Assembly (NCBI RefSeq): GCF_049608145.1
Contig: NZ_JBMYXF010000008.1
Location: 19,029 to 83,028, forward strand
Reading direction: 5' to 3'
DNA: 64,000 bases
DNA from: Halocynthiibacter sp049608145
GTDB taxonomy: Bacteria; Pseudomonadota; Alphaproteobacteria; Rhodobacterales; Rhodobacteraceae
Shown here: positions 8,257-17,598 of the stretch, piece after piece
How positions within the stretch are numbered: the stretch's first letter is position 1
Layout: each line of letters begins with the position of its first letter
The notes under the pieces: model-generated
Database searches by the model: none
Seen by the model: only the letters and a program-made list of their open reading frames with translations
Told to the model about the DNA's origin: nothing
Made by a program: the position numbers and the translations under genes

Positions 8257-9603
8257 ATGACAAACGCCCTTTCCGATATCACAGATGCCCTCCTCCTAGC
8301 CGCGCGCAAAGCTGGTGCAGATCACGCCGACGCGCTTGCGGTCGAAGGCCAGTCCGTTTCTGTGGACGTGCTAAAGGGCGCGTTGGAACATGCGGAACGT
8401 TCGGAAGGCACTGACATCGGGCTGCGGGTCTTTATCGGCAAACGCACCGCTGTTGTGTCATCATCGGACACCCGCACCGATACCATCGCCCAGATGGCGG
8501 AACGCGCAGTTGCCATGGCGAAAGAAGCACCAGAAGATCCCTGGTCCGGGCTTGCCGAAAGCGGCGAATTCGCAACCTCTTTTGATGTGGCGTCCCTTGA
8601 ACTGGAAGACCCATCAGACGAACCCACCCCCAAAGCGTTGGAAGAAGACGCGCGTCAGGCCGAAGCCGCCGCACAGGCTGTTCAGGGTGTCTCGCAGGTG
8701 CAGTCTTCAAGTGCTGGTTATGGTCGCCATAGCATTCATTTGGCCACCAGCAACGGGTTTGCAGGCGGATATGCCCGCACCAATCGCGGCACATCCTGTG
8801 TGGCGATCACCGGGGAAGGCACGGGGATGGAACGTGACTATTACGGCGATTCTCGCATTTTTCAGAACGATCTGATTGCCCCTGCCGAAATCGGCCGCAT
8901 TGCCGCTGAACGTGCTGTATCTCGCGCCAATGCCCGCAAACCGGCAACCGGCACCTATCCTGTGATCTTTGATGAACGGATCTCATCTTCGTTAATCGGG
9001 CATCTTCTGGGGGCTGTGAACGGTGCATCCGTCGCGCGTGGATCAAGCTGGGCGAAAGATTGCATTGGTGAACAGATCCTGCCGGAACATATGTCTTTGA
9101 TTGAAAATCCCCACCGCGCCCGCGTTGGGGGATCCCGTCCTTTTGACGGCGAAGGTCTGGCGACCCGATCCCGTCACGTGGTTGAAAATGGTGTTCTGAC
9201 CGGATGGACACTTGATCTTGCCACCGCGCGGCAGCTGAACATGACAAGTACCGCAAACGCCAGCCGAGGCACCTCGTCCGGGCCTTCACCAACCAGCGGA
9301 AATGCGACCCTAACACAGGGCAATCAGACCCTAAATGATCTGTTGCGTGACATGGGCACGGGCCTGCTGATCACCTCGATGATCGGGTCAACCATCAACC
9401 CAAACACCGGTGATTATTCCCGCGGCGCATCCGGTTTTTGGATCGAAAATGGCGAAATCCAATATCCGGTCAATGAATGCACCATCGCCGGAAATCTGCG
9501 TGATATGCTGAAACGCATCATTCCTGCCAATGATGCCCGCACCCATCTGTCGCGTGTCGTGCCATCGCTGATGATCGAAGGAATGACCCTTGCCGGAAAC
9601 TGA
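8257..9603 (+). CDS. TldD/PmbA family protein (TldE-like)
   Basis: TldE (PmbA) partners with the metalloprotease TldD, which degrades unfolded peptides and matures some RiPPs. The 448-residue product has the family's N-terminal domain (residues 1-190) and the C-terminal TldD/PmbA core with GSTINPNTGDYSRGASGFWIEN-type sequence (the INPNTGDYSRGASGFW stretch) and the closing YPVNECTIAGNLRDML. No HExxxH zinc motif is present, which makes it the TldE rather than the TldD partner; tldD is not in the window. I chose the ATG at 8257, preceded by CAGCAGGT, over an upstream in-frame start at 8203 because family homology begins there. The next gene overlaps its end. Confidence 0.87.
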   Translation: MTNALSDITDALLLAARKAGADHADALAVEGQSVSVDVLKGALEHAERSEGTDIGLRVFIGKRTAVVSSSDTRTDTIAQMAERAVAMAKEAPEDPWSGLAESGEFATSFDVASLELEDPSDEPTPKALEEDARQAEAAAQAVQGVSQVQSSSAGYGRHSIHLATSNGFAGGYARTNRGTSCVAITGEGTGMERDYYGDSRIFQNDLIAPAEIGRIAAERAVSRANARKPATGTYPVIFDERISSSLIGHLLGAVNGASVARGSSWAKDCIGEQILPEHMSLIENPHRARVGGSRPFDGEGLATRSRHVVENGVLTGWTLDLATARQLNMTSTANASRGTSSGPSPTSGNATLTQGNQTLNDLLRDMGTGLLITSMIGSTINPNTGDYSRGASGFWIENGEIQYPVNECTIAGNLRDMLKRIIPANDARTHLSRVVPSLMIEGMTLAGN

Positions 9604-10381
9604 TCTGAACCTTTTGCGTGATGCGGCCCTGGCCAGCGGCGACATTGCGCGAAAATTCTGGAAAAAAGACCCCGATGTCACTGACAAGCCCGATGGCGCA
9701 GGCCCGGTCACCGAAGCCGATCTTGCGATTGACCGGATGTTGCACGCGGATCTGCGCGCAGCCCGCCCTGATTATGGCTGGCTTTCTGAAGAAACCGAAG
9801 ACGACAATGCCCGCCTGTCGCACGATCGCGTTTTTATCATTGATCCGATCGACGGCACCCGGGCCTTTATCAACGGCGAGAAAAGCTTTTCCCATTCTCT
9901 GGCAATCGCAGAAAAAGGCGAAGTCATCGCCGCCGCTGTGTATCTGCCCATGCGCGACGAAATGTATTTGGCCCATCGCGATGGCACAGCCACATTAAAC
10001 GGCGCAACAATACAGGCCACATCCGCCAACATGCAGGGCGCGACGGTTCTGGGCACCAAGAACAATTTCGCAGCACAGCACTGGCAACATGATGAAATGC
10101 CCCCGATTGAACGTCACTTTCGATCATCCCTTGCCTGGCGCCTATGCCTGATCGCCCAAGGACGTTTTGACGCCATGATCACCATCCGTCCGACATGGGA
10201 ATGGGATGTCGCCGCCGGCAGCCTGATAGCACAGCTTGCCGGGGCAACTGTGACCGATCTTGCCGGGGGGCAGGCACGCTTTAACAACGCCCATCCGAAA
10301 CTGCGTGGCATGCTGGCCGCTGGGCCTGGGCTGCATCAGGATCTGATAACACGGCTTAAGCCTGAATCAGTGCCCGACTAA
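9590..10381 (+). CDS. inositol monophosphatase family protein (CysQ-like)
   Basis: This 263-residue Mg-dependent, Li-sensitive-type phosphatase has the metal motif DPIDGTRAFINGEKSF at about residues 85-100, an upstream acidic pair LSEETEDD near 64-71, and the second metal site WEWDVAAGSLIAQLAGA near 204-220. Family members hydrolyse inositol phosphates, 3'-phosphoadenosine 5'-phosphate (CysQ) or histidinol phosphate; the WEWD motif and length suit CysQ-like or 3'(2'),5'-bisphosphate nucleotidases, but the substrate is not decided. The start is a TTG at 9590, inside the end of the tldE-like gene, which indicates coupling. Confidence 0.86.
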   Translation: MPETDLNLLRDAALASGDIARKFWKKDPDVTDKPDGAGPVTEADLAIDRMLHADLRAARPDYGWLSEETEDDNARLSHDRVFIIDPIDGTRAFINGEKSFSHSLAIAEKGEVIAAAVYLPMRDEMYLAHRDGTATLNGATIQATSANMQGATVLGTKNNFAAQHWQHDEMPPIERHFRSSLAWRLCLIAQGRFDAMITIRPTWEWDVAAGSLIAQLAGATVTDLAGGQARFNNAHPKLRGMLAAGPGLHQDLITRLKPESVPD

Positions 10382-10443
10382 GCCCTTTCACCCGGACGCA
10401 ATTTCCCTTAGATTGCAGGCAAATTCAAAACCCAGAGGTTCCA

Positions 10444-10689
10444 ATGACCCAACGCCTGCATCTCGTCTTTGGTGGCGAACTGACCGATCCTTCTAAAAAT
10501 GCTTTTAAAGATGTGAATGACATCGATATCGTTGGCATGTTTCCGGACTATGACAGCGCCTATAACGCTTGGAAATCCGCAGCTCAACGTACCGTAGATA
10601 ACGCGCATATGCGCTATTTCATTGCCCATATTCACCGTCTTCGGGACGAAGCCACTGCCGCTTCCCCGACCGAGGAACTTGGCAACTGA
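10444..10689 (+). CDS. DUF4170 domain-containing protein
   Basis: This 81-residue soluble protein begins MTQRLHLVFGGELTDPSKN and contains DIDIVGMFPDYDSAYNAWK and YFIAHIHRL. That pattern is typical of the small DUF4170 proteins that sit beside waaA-like and lpxK genes in Rhodobacterales. Function is unknown; the fixed neighbourhood hints at a role linked to lipid A/Kdo metabolism, which is inference. CAGAGG lies 8 bases before the ATG. Its stop overlaps the first codon of the following broken waaA-like reading frame. Confidence 0.85.
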   Translation: MTQRLHLVFGGELTDPSKNAFKDVNDIDIVGMFPDYDSAYNAWKSAAQRTVDNAHMRYFIAHIHRLRDEATAASPTEELGN

Positions 10690-11939
10690 AAACCGGTTTC
10701 ACCCCTCCCGTCAGCCTAAAACTTTATGAGGCTCTGACGCGGCGCAAACGTCTGACGGGGCATGCATCTGCCCCTCAGACACCGCGCCCGGAGGGTCCGC
10801 TTGTCTGGTTGCATGCCTGTACTGAACCTCAGGCCATTGCATTTACTGAACTGGCCCAGCGTCTGTCCGAAGACCGGGATGAACTGTGGTTCCTGATCAC
10901 CACCCAATCCCCGCATGTGAAATCGCGCCTCGAAGTGCAGCTGGACGCCTAGCCCATGCCACAAGTCATGACCTACATGTTTGCAGAAGATGATGCGTCA
11001 CTCGCCCGTCATTGGCGCCCCGATATCTGCATCTGGACCGGCGGCACATCCCATCTTTCCCTGTTGACTGAAATTGCCCGTACAAGTGAACTGATGATGC
11101 TTGCCGATGCCGAGATCCAGACATTGTCACGCGGCACCTCCCTGCCCATCCCCGGATTGCGCAAAGCTGTTGCAAACTATTTTGACAAGATTTTTTCGAT
11201 TGATCAGATGAATTTGACGGGCCTGCAAACAACCGTTTCTGACAGCAGCCGTGTCGAAGAACTGGGCGCTCTGCGCGAAGGCGGGTGTCCCCCGACCTGC
11301 AACGAAAGCGAGCTTGCCGATGTCACCGCACGCCTGGCCGCACGCCCCGTCTGGCTGGCCGCCGCCTGTGCCCCGTCTGAATTCGACACTATTTTACGGG
11401 CGCATGAACGCGCATTGCGCAGTTCACACCGATTGCTGCTGATCATCAGTCCTGCGGAAGAAGAAGACGGGCCCCTGATCCGCAAATTGGCCGAAGCCCG
11501 AGGTCTGACGGCAGGCCTGCGATCCGAAGGTGAAGATCCAGAAAACGAAATTCAGGTCTATATCGCGGATTACCCTGAAGAAATCGGCATGTGGTACCGC
11601 ATCGCCCCCCTGTGTTTCGTTGGGCAAACTTTGGCTGCGGGCATGAACCCCCAGTTTCTGGCCCCCGCGGCCCTTGGTTCGGCTCTGATTTTTGGTCCGC
11701 GCGTTTATGGGGTGCGCAGTCTGACGGACCTGCTCGAAAACAAAGGGGCCGCCCTGCGCATCACCGACGCGACCTCCCTTGCCGAAGCCGTGATCATCCT
11801 TCTTGCTCCGGATAAAGTTGCACGCATGGCGCATAACGCCTGGGAAGCCATCACAGAAGGCGCGGTTCTTCTGGATCGTCTGGTCGAAATTTCCGGATCC
11901 GTCCTAGATGGCGGAGGCATTCCCGATGCAGACACCTGA
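10686..11939 (+). pseudogene. waaA-like (Kdo transferase family) gene broken by an in-frame TAG and lacking a normal start
   Basis: One frame runs from 10686 to 11939 and encodes a full-length relative of 3-deoxy-D-manno-octulosonic acid transferase, but TAG at 10950-10952 interrupts it at codon 89. The first part reads VSLKLYEALTRRKRLTG and PLVWLHACTEPQAIAF, the second HWRPDICIWTGGTSHLSLL and later FVGQTLAAGMNPQFLAPAAL, all in family order. No ATG, GTG or TTG opens the frame: where an ATGA overlap with the DUF4170 stop is expected there is CTGA. The 327-codon downstream part could start at the ATG at 10956 but has no ribosome site. The HxxSxGE catalytic motif of true WaaA is replaced by HACTEPQA, so the ancestor may already have been a divergent paralogue. 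DUF4170 lies upstream and lpxK downstream. Confidence 0.75.
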
Positions 11940-12927
11940 CTTCTGGTCGCAGAAACCCGGGCTGAAATCCTGGCTGCTTTCCCCGCTTGGCGCCATTTAC
12001 GCTGCGGGAACCAAACGTCGTCTGGCAAAAGGCACGCCAGAACGTCTGCCCATTCCCGTGATCTGTGTTGGCAATATCAACGCGGGCGGCACCGGCAAAA
12101 CGCCGGTCTGTATCTGGCTGGCGATGGAATTGGCGGCCATGGGCCTGAAACCCCATATCGTTTCACGCGGTTATGGCGGCTCTCTGGAAGGGCCCGTGCG
12201 GGTGGATGAACAGATCCATAGTGCGGATCAGGTGGGGGATGAACCCCTGCTGTTGTCCGCCTTTGCCCCCGTGACCGTGTCAAAGGACCGCGCCGCTGGC
12301 GCAAAGGCGGCGATCACGGATGGTGCTGGTGTGATTATTCTTGATGATGGCTTCCAGAACCCTGCGTTAGAGACTGATTTCGCCTTTATCGTGGTCGATG
12401 CCAAGGTTGGATTTGGCAATGGCTTCTGCATTCCAGCAGGCCCTTTGCGTGAACCTATTTCTGCCGGACTGCCCCGTGCGTCTGCCCTTCTTAGAATCGG
12501 TGATGCGGAAACACAGGCGATGTTTGACACACGCTGGGGTTCTGAGATCAACCATGTCACAGCAGACCTGCCACAATATCACGGTCATCTGGAAACGTTG
12601 CAAACTGGAATGGACTGGGATGGTATGCCGGTTTTTGCCTTTGCAGGGATCGGCCGGCCCGAAAAATTCTTTAAAACACTGCGGGATCTGGGGGCACATC
12701 TGATCCATACCGAAGCACTTGCCGATCATCAGCCTCTGTCTGATCGCCTGATGTCACGTCTGTTAACTGATGCAAAAAACCATGGCGCACAGCTTGTGAC
12801 CACGGAAAAAGACGCCGCCCGCTTGCCACAAAAATACCGCCAGAAAGTGTTAACACTACCGGTGCGTTTACAGATCGACGACGCAGAAACCCTGAAACAG
12901 AGCCTTCTTTCTGCGATCAATCCTTAA
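11926..12927 (+). CDS. lpxK: tetraacyldisaccharide 4'-kinase
   Basis: LpxK phosphorylates the 4' position of the lipid A disaccharide at the inner membrane. The 333-residue protein has the family start FWSQKPGLKSWLLSPLGAIY, a membrane-associated N-terminal helix, the P-loop NINAGGTGKTP (about residues 52-62) and the catalytic DDGFQNP (about 141-147). C-terminal features include FAGIGRPEKFFKTLRDLGA and TTEKDAARL, all family markers. I chose the ATG at 11926 because GGAGG sits 8 bases before it; an upstream in-frame ATG at 11908 has no such site. It overlaps the waaA-like frame by 14 bases and converges with the CoA-transferase gene, overlapping it by 11. Confidence 0.94.
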   Translation: MQTPDFWSQKPGLKSWLLSPLGAIYAAGTKRRLAKGTPERLPIPVICVGNINAGGTGKTPVCIWLAMELAAMGLKPHIVSRGYGGSLEGPVRVDEQIHSADQVGDEPLLLSAFAPVTVSKDRAAGAKAAITDGAGVIILDDGFQNPALETDFAFIVVDAKVGFGNGFCIPAGPLREPISAGLPRASALLRIGDAETQAMFDTRWGSEINHVTADLPQYHGHLETLQTGMDWDGMPVFAFAGIGRPEKFFKTLRDLGAHLIHTEALADHQPLSDRLMSRLLTDAKNHGAQLVTTEKDAARLPQKYRQKVLTLPVRLQIDDAETLKQSLLSAINP

Positions 12928-14059
12928 CAGCCGCCCAAAGCTTCGCCCGAATATCCGCCCCGTGTTCATCCAGCGCTGGCGAAGGTTTTTTCATCGCCAA
13001 TTCTGCACCTGAAAACACAACGGGTGTACGTACGGTAGGCACTCCATCAATATCAGAACGCATGCCACGGGCCTGAACCTGCGGATCGGCAAAGACTTCG
13101 CCCATGTCATTGATCGGCCCGGCAGGCACACCATGGGCTTCACACGCCGCCAAAATATCCGCTTTGGTACGCATTAGGGTCTGTTCCGTCAGGCGACGGG
13201 TCATTTCATCGCGGTTTTTCAGGCGATCCGCATTTTTCAGATAATCCGGATCGGTCGCCATATCGTCCAGTCCCAGCAGCTGACACAGGCGTTGGTACTG
13301 CCCATCATTGCCCGTTGCGATGATCAACCAGCCATCGGCACAGTCAAACACCTGATAAGGCGCAAGGTTCTGGTGCGCATTGCCAATACGTTGCGGGGCA
13401 TTACCCGTGGTCAGGTAATTCATCCCCTGGTTCGCACCAATGGCCACGGCCACATCCAGCAATGACATATCGATATGCTGGCCTGTGCCGGTTTCATGAC
13501 GCTGATGCAATGCGGCCAGGATAGCGGTGACACCGTAAAGGCCCGTGAAAATATCCGTGACGGCCACCCCCACTTTCTGCGGCTGACCTTCCACATCACC
13601 AGTCACGCTCATCAATCCGGACATGCCCTGAATGATGTAATCATACCCCGCGCGATGCGCATAAGGGCCGGTCTGGCCGAAACCCGTGACCGAACAGTAA
13701 ATAACGCCCGGATTCACCTGCTTTAGGGTCTGATAATCCAGCCCGTATTTCGCAAGGCCACCCAGTTTAAAGTTCTCAATCAGGATATCTGCTTCCGCAA
13801 CCAAATCACGGATAAAGGCCTGATCCGCGTCACTGCGCAGATCAACTGCAACCGAATGTTTCCCCCGGTTGCAGCTGTGAAAGTAAGACGCCGAACCATC
13901 ACGTTCGACAAAAGGCGGGCCCCATTGCCGAGTGTCGTCGCCTTCAAAGCTTTCTAGCTTAATGACATCCGCGCCATAGTCTGCCAGCGTTTGCCCTGCC
14001 CATGGACCAGCAAGTACACGGGCAAGTTCGACAACTTTCAGACCTTTCAGCGGGCTCAT
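12917..14059 (-). CDS. CaiB/BaiF family CoA transferase
   Basis: This 380-residue class III CoA transferase moves CoA between carboxylic acids through an aspartyl-CoA intermediate. The start LKGLKVVELARVLAGPWAGQ, the segment DVIKLESFEGDDTRQWGPPF and the block YCSVTGFGQTGPYAHRAGYD are standard for the family. The catalytic Asp is in VGVAVTDIFTGLYG at about residue 168. The C-terminus holds VPAGPINDMGEVFADPQVQ. Substrates cannot be read from sequence. Its ATG overlaps the stop of the DsbA gene by four bases, so it belongs to the minus-strand group that starts with DUF721. Confidence 0.93.
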   Translation of the reverse strand: MSPLKGLKVVELARVLAGPWAGQTLADYGADVIKLESFEGDDTRQWGPPFVERDGSASYFHSCNRGKHSVAVDLRSDADQAFIRDLVAEADILIENFKLGGLAKYGLDYQTLKQVNPGVIYCSVTGFGQTGPYAHRAGYDYIIQGMSGLMSVTGDVEGQPQKVGVAVTDIFTGLYGVTAILAALHQRHETGTGQHIDMSLLDVAVAIGANQGMNYLTTGNAPQRIGNAHQNLAPYQVFDCADGWLIIATGNDGQYQRLCQLLGLDDMATDPDYLKNADRLKNRDEMTRRLTEQTLMRTKADILAACEAHGVPAGPINDMGEVFADPQVQARGMRSDIDGVPTVRTPVVFSGAELAMKKPSPALDEHGADIRAKLWAAVKD

Positions 14060-14739
14060 TCTGCAGGCAGCTCCGCATCAATCAGTTCGGCCAGATCGGA
14101 ATAATTCATATTGCCGTATTTCGTGCCGTTGATAACCAAAGATGGGGTGGAATTGATACCATCCGCCGCAGCGTTTTTCTGATAAACCGCCAGCATCGCA
14201 CGTGGCATGTCTTCATCCGCGAAACACGTATCAAGTTCGGCATCAGAGATACCCGCAGATTTCCCGATACCACGCAGGTTTTCGACAATCTTCGCTGGAT
14301 CGCTGCCTTCCAGCCATTCGCGCTGGGTGCTGTACAACTCGTCTTGAATGCCGAAATAACGCAGTGGGCCGCCACAACGGGCCACCATTGACGCCCATAG
14401 GCCAAAGCGATCAAAATACACTTCGCGATAGATGAAACGCACCTTGCCAGTATCGATATAATTCGCTTTCAGCTGTGGCATCACAGTGGCGTGGAATGTC
14501 GCGCAATGCGGGCAGGTGTAAGACGCATATTCCGTCACGGTTACCGGTGCATTTTCATCGCCCAGCACCATTTCAGTCACGCCGGATGTATCAATATCAC
14601 CGGCTTCCTGCGCATTTGCGGCACTGACCGGGGCAAATGATGTTGTGCCGGGCTTTGCGCCCTGGCTAAGAAACCAGGCACCACCGCCCAAAAGCGCAGC
14701 TGCGCCTGTACCAAGAAGCATTCGTCTTTGCATGTCCAT
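14056..14739 (-). CDS. DsbA family thiol:disulfide oxidoreductase
   Basis: This 227-residue exported protein has an N-terminal signal with RRMLLGTGAAALLGGGAWF, a possible Tat-type twin arginine or an uncleaved anchor. The thioredoxin-fold part carries the active-site CPHC in YASYTCPHCATFHATVMP (about residues 75-92) and the cis-proline loop TPSLVINGTKYG near residue 200. It resembles the DsbA/BdbD-like proteins that introduce disulfides in the periplasm of alphaproteobacteria. It lies 6 bases after the DUF721 gene and is coupled to the CoA-transferase gene. Confidence 0.9.
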   Translation of the reverse strand: MDMQRRMLLGTGAAALLGGGAWFLSQGAKPGTTSFAPVSAANAQEAGDIDTSGVTEMVLGDENAPVTVTEYASYTCPHCATFHATVMPQLKANYIDTGKVRFIYREVYFDRFGLWASMVARCGGPLRYFGIQDELYSTQREWLEGSDPAKIVENLRGIGKSAGISDAELDTCFADEDMPRAMLAVYQKNAAADGINSTPSLVINGTKYGNMNYSDLAELIDAELPAE

Positions 14740-14745
14740 TCCTCT

Positions 14746-15279
14746 TCAGGATTTCTGTCTGGATAAAATGTTTTCACCAAGCAACGCAAGAGCGTCATGC
14801 AGGGTTTTGTTTTCAACCCCAGCAACCACTTCACGTGCATCGTCTTTTATGTCCTGGCTGATCACCTGCACGGGTTTTGCCCGAGGTTTTGGCTTGAACT
14901 GTACTTGCCCCTCAGAAAAGCCAGTCTTGGCTGTCTGAGTGATCCGCACTTTAGAAATTGCGGCATAGCCGTAACACAGGTTCACCTTTTCGCGGATCTT
15001 TTCCGCCTGCATCTGCAACAAAGGCGCATTTGCCCCGGTTGTCAGCACAGTCAGGGTCGCCCCCACGCCACCGCGCCCATAGCCCACTTTCACAGGCAGG
15101 GCGGTTGCCGCCGTATCTTCACCAACGATTTCGGCCCAATGCGTTAACAAACGCGAGACGCTGAAACCACGGCTTTCGCCAACCTTGCGGATCTGCTTTT
15201 CAAGCAGTGTCCCGGTGCGCGTAAATTTGCGCCCCCGCCGGCGATATGGCGGTGTCTTTTTTTGCGTGTGCTTTTCCAT
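14746..15279 (-). CDS. DUF721 (DciA-like) family protein
   Basis: The 177-residue product has the DUF721 core LLTHWAEIVGEDTAATALPVKVGYG followed by LTVLTTGANAPLLQMQAEKIREKVN (seen in two parts at about residues 45-110). DciA proteins of this family load or support the replicative helicase DnaB in bacteria lacking DnaC. A basic N-terminus (KHTQKKTPPYRRRGRKFTR) would suit nucleic-acid binding. The C-terminal 60 residues are typical of alphaproteobacterial versions. It is the first gene of a three-gene minus-strand group, divergent from mutY. The helicase role is inferred from the family. Confidence 0.85.
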   Translation of the reverse strand: MEKHTQKKTPPYRRRGRKFTRTGTLLEKQIRKVGESRGFSVSRLLTHWAEIVGEDTAATALPVKVGYGRGGVGATLTVLTTGANAPLLQMQAEKIREKVNLCYGYAAISKVRITQTAKTGFSEGQVQFKPKPRAKPVQVISQDIKDDAREVVAGVENKTLHDALALLGENILSRQKS

Positions 15280-15343
15280 TTCATCTGTATTGTATCCCGG
15301 CCCGGGCGGGGCACCAGCGAAAAGACATCAAAGGATGTAAAAC

Positions 15344-16393
15344 TTGCGTGATTTGGCCGATCTAAGTTCCGAGCTGCTGTTCTGGTACGACCGGAACGCG
15401 CGCGATATGCCTTGGCGCACCAGCCCCTCAGACCGCAAAAACGGCATTACCCCGGATCCCTATCACATCTGGATGTCCGAAATCATGCTGCAACAAACCA
15501 CCGTTGCTGCCGTGAAAGAATACTTCCTGAAATTCACCACGCGCTGGCCGACAGTCCAAGATCTGGCGAATGCCGCAGACGAAGACGTCATGGCGGCTTG
15601 GGCCGGGCTTGGCTATTACGCCCGCGCCCGCAACCTGCTGAAATGCGCCCGGGCAGTGGTGACCGATCATGGCGGTATTTTCCCGGATGATCACGCGACC
15701 TTGCTTAGACTGCCCGGAATTGGTCCCTATACCGCTGCGGCTGTGTCTTCGATCGCGTTTGATCAGGCCTATACTGTGCTGGATGGCAATGTTGAACGCG
15801 TGATGTCGCGTCTTTATCGGGTGAAAACGCCCCTGCCCGCCGCCAAACCTGAACTGACAGATCTGGCCGCAAACCTAACCCCACAGTCCCGTCCTGGCGA
15901 TTATGCCCAGGCCGTGATGGATTTGGGTGCAACCATCTGCACCCCAAAATCACCCGCCTGTGGGATTTGTCCCTGGATCACATATTGCGAGGCCCGCAAA
16001 GCCGGAGACCAAGCTGAATACCCTAAGAAAACACCCAAAAAGCCAAAACCAACCCGCCATGGCATCGCTTATATCGCCCAGCGCAAAGACGGGGCTTGGC
16101 TGTTGGAACGTCGCCCGGCAAAGGGCCTGTTGGGTGGAATGCTTGGCTGGCCTGGGGCCGAATGGGGCGATACCGCACAAGAAGCCCCCCCTGTGTCCGC
16201 TGACTGGAAAAACATCACAGAAGACGTGCGCCACACATTCACGCATTTCCACTTAATCCTACAATTGCGAATCGCCACTGTGCCCATGGATTGCCCGGGC
16301 ATGTTCATCTCAAAACACGATTTTCAACCCAATGATCTGCCTACGGTGATGCGCAAAGCCTTCGCCATGGCGCGATCTCATATGTCACATTGA
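15344..16393 (+). CDS. mutY: A/G-specific adenine glycosylase
   Basis: MutY removes adenine mispaired with 8-oxoguanine. The 349-residue protein has PWRTSPSDRKNGITPDPYHI, the catalytic-Glu helix EIMLQQTTVAAVKEYF (about residues 43-58), the helix-hairpin-helix LPGIGPYTAAAV (about 124-135) and the catalytic Asp in VLDGNVERVMSRL. Four cysteines in CTPKSPACGICPWITYC form the C-x6-C-x2-C-x5-C [4Fe-4S] site. The C-terminal third (GIAYIAQRKDGAWLLERRPA) is the NUDIX-like 8-oxoG recognition domain. The start is a TTG at 15344, with AAAGGATG upstream. Confidence 0.95.
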   Translation: MRDLADLSSELLFWYDRNARDMPWRTSPSDRKNGITPDPYHIWMSEIMLQQTTVAAVKEYFLKFTTRWPTVQDLANAADEDVMAAWAGLGYYARARNLLKCARAVVTDHGGIFPDDHATLLRLPGIGPYTAAAVSSIAFDQAYTVLDGNVERVMSRLYRVKTPLPAAKPELTDLAANLTPQSRPGDYAQAVMDLGATICTPKSPACGICPWITYCEARKAGDQAEYPKKTPKKPKPTRHGIAYIAQRKDGAWLLERRPAKGLLGGMLGWPGAEWGDTAQEAPPVSADWKNITEDVRHTFTHFHLILQLRIATVPMDCPGMFISKHDFQPNDLPTVMRKAFAMARSHMSH

Positions 16394-16439
16394 AAACATA
16401 ATCCCTTTGCGATTTCATACCCGCAACCAGGAGTTCGTT

Positions 16440-17573
16440 ATGCCATTTACATCCGACGTTCATAAGTTCAGCAAAGCCCTGCCATTCTGGATGAGCCTGC
16501 TGACCGTTCCCATCGCGGTCTTTGGCGCGGTGCACGGGGGCTGGGCGGTTTTTCTTTTGCCTATGGTCTGTTGGTATTTCTTTTCAATTCTTGATGCCAT
16601 CACCGGGCTGAACCTGGAAAACGCCGATCCCGACACCAACGAAGCCGATCTTTTCTGGTATCGCCTGATCACTATGATCTGGTTTCCCGTACAGTTCGTG
16701 ACCAGCTTTGCGATCCTCTGGTATGTCACCCACAGCGGCCATTTGGCGATTTGGGAAAAGATCGTTCTCTTCTTTGGCCTGGGCGTGATGAGCGGGTCTG
16801 TTGGCATTGTTTATGCTCACGAACTGCTGCACCAGAAACCCCGGATTGAACGTATTTTAGGTGATCTTTTGTTGGCTATGGTGATGTACAGTCACTTCCG
16901 CAGCGAACATCTGTTGGTGCATCACCGCTATGTTGGCACGCCCCGTGACACCGTCACCGCACGGTACAATGAAGGATTTCACAAGTTTTTCCGTCGGGTT
17001 CTTTTTGAATCTGTTCGCTCGGCCTGGCGGATCGAAGCTGAAAGACTTGAGAAACGCAAAATGCCCCCAGGCCACCCCAGCAACCCATTTTATCGCTATT
17101 GGGCCCTTCAGGCTGGGATGCTCATTTTGGCCATCGCCCTGGGTGGGTTTGCCGGGCTTTTACTCTTTCTCTGGCAGGCCCTTGTCGCCATCTGGCAGCT
17201 AGAGCTAACCAACTATGTTGAACATTACGGACTGGTGCGCAAACATCTGGGGGATGGGAAATATGAACACGTCAAACCCCACCACAGCTGGAACGCCGCC
17301 CATAAAGCCACCAACTGGTTGCTGATCAATCTACAACGTCATTCAGATCATCACTATAAACCTGACCGTCGGTTCCCACTTTTGCAGAACTATGATGCGA
17401 AAGAAGCCCCACAGTTGCCTTATGGATATCCGATCATGGCGGTTGCGGCGATGATCCCGCCTGTCTGGCGTCGCGTGATGAACCCCCGTGTTCTGGCCTG
17501 GCGAGAAACCTATTATCCGGAAATTGACAGTTGGCTTGCCTATAAAAATGCCATCAACCCCATGCCGCGGTAA
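16440..17573 (+). CDS. alkB: AlkB-type membrane alkane/fatty-acid hydroxylase
   Basis: This 377-residue di-iron membrane hydroxylase shows the three histidine boxes of the AlkB family: HELLH (residues 127-131), HLLVHH (157-162) followed by RYVGTPRD, and LQRHSDHH near the C-terminus followed by YKPDRRFPLLQ. The intermediate NYVEHYGLVR is a conserved AlkB motif. Hydrophobic segments at about 15-55, 73-95 and 105-125, plus 215-245, fit its membrane topology. It probably performs terminal hydroxylation of alkanes; rubredoxin and its reductase are not adjacent. I took the ATG at 16440, which has CAGGAG 6 bases upstream. Convergent with the polysaccharide genes. Confidence 0.9.
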   Translation: MPFTSDVHKFSKALPFWMSLLTVPIAVFGAVHGGWAVFLLPMVCWYFFSILDAITGLNLENADPDTNEADLFWYRLITMIWFPVQFVTSFAILWYVTHSGHLAIWEKIVLFFGLGVMSGSVGIVYAHELLHQKPRIERILGDLLLAMVMYSHFRSEHLLVHHRYVGTPRDTVTARYNEGFHKFFRRVLFESVRSAWRIEAERLEKRKMPPGHPSNPFYRYWALQAGMLILAIALGGFAGLLLFLWQALVAIWQLELTNYVEHYGLVRKHLGDGKYEHVKPHHSWNAAHKATNWLLINLQRHSDHHYKPDRRFPLLQNYDAKEAPQLPYGYPIMAVAAMIPPVWRRVMNPRVLAWRETYYPEIDSWLAYKNAINPMPR

Positions 17574-17598
17574 ACAGCCAGTTTGTGCAAAACCTATA

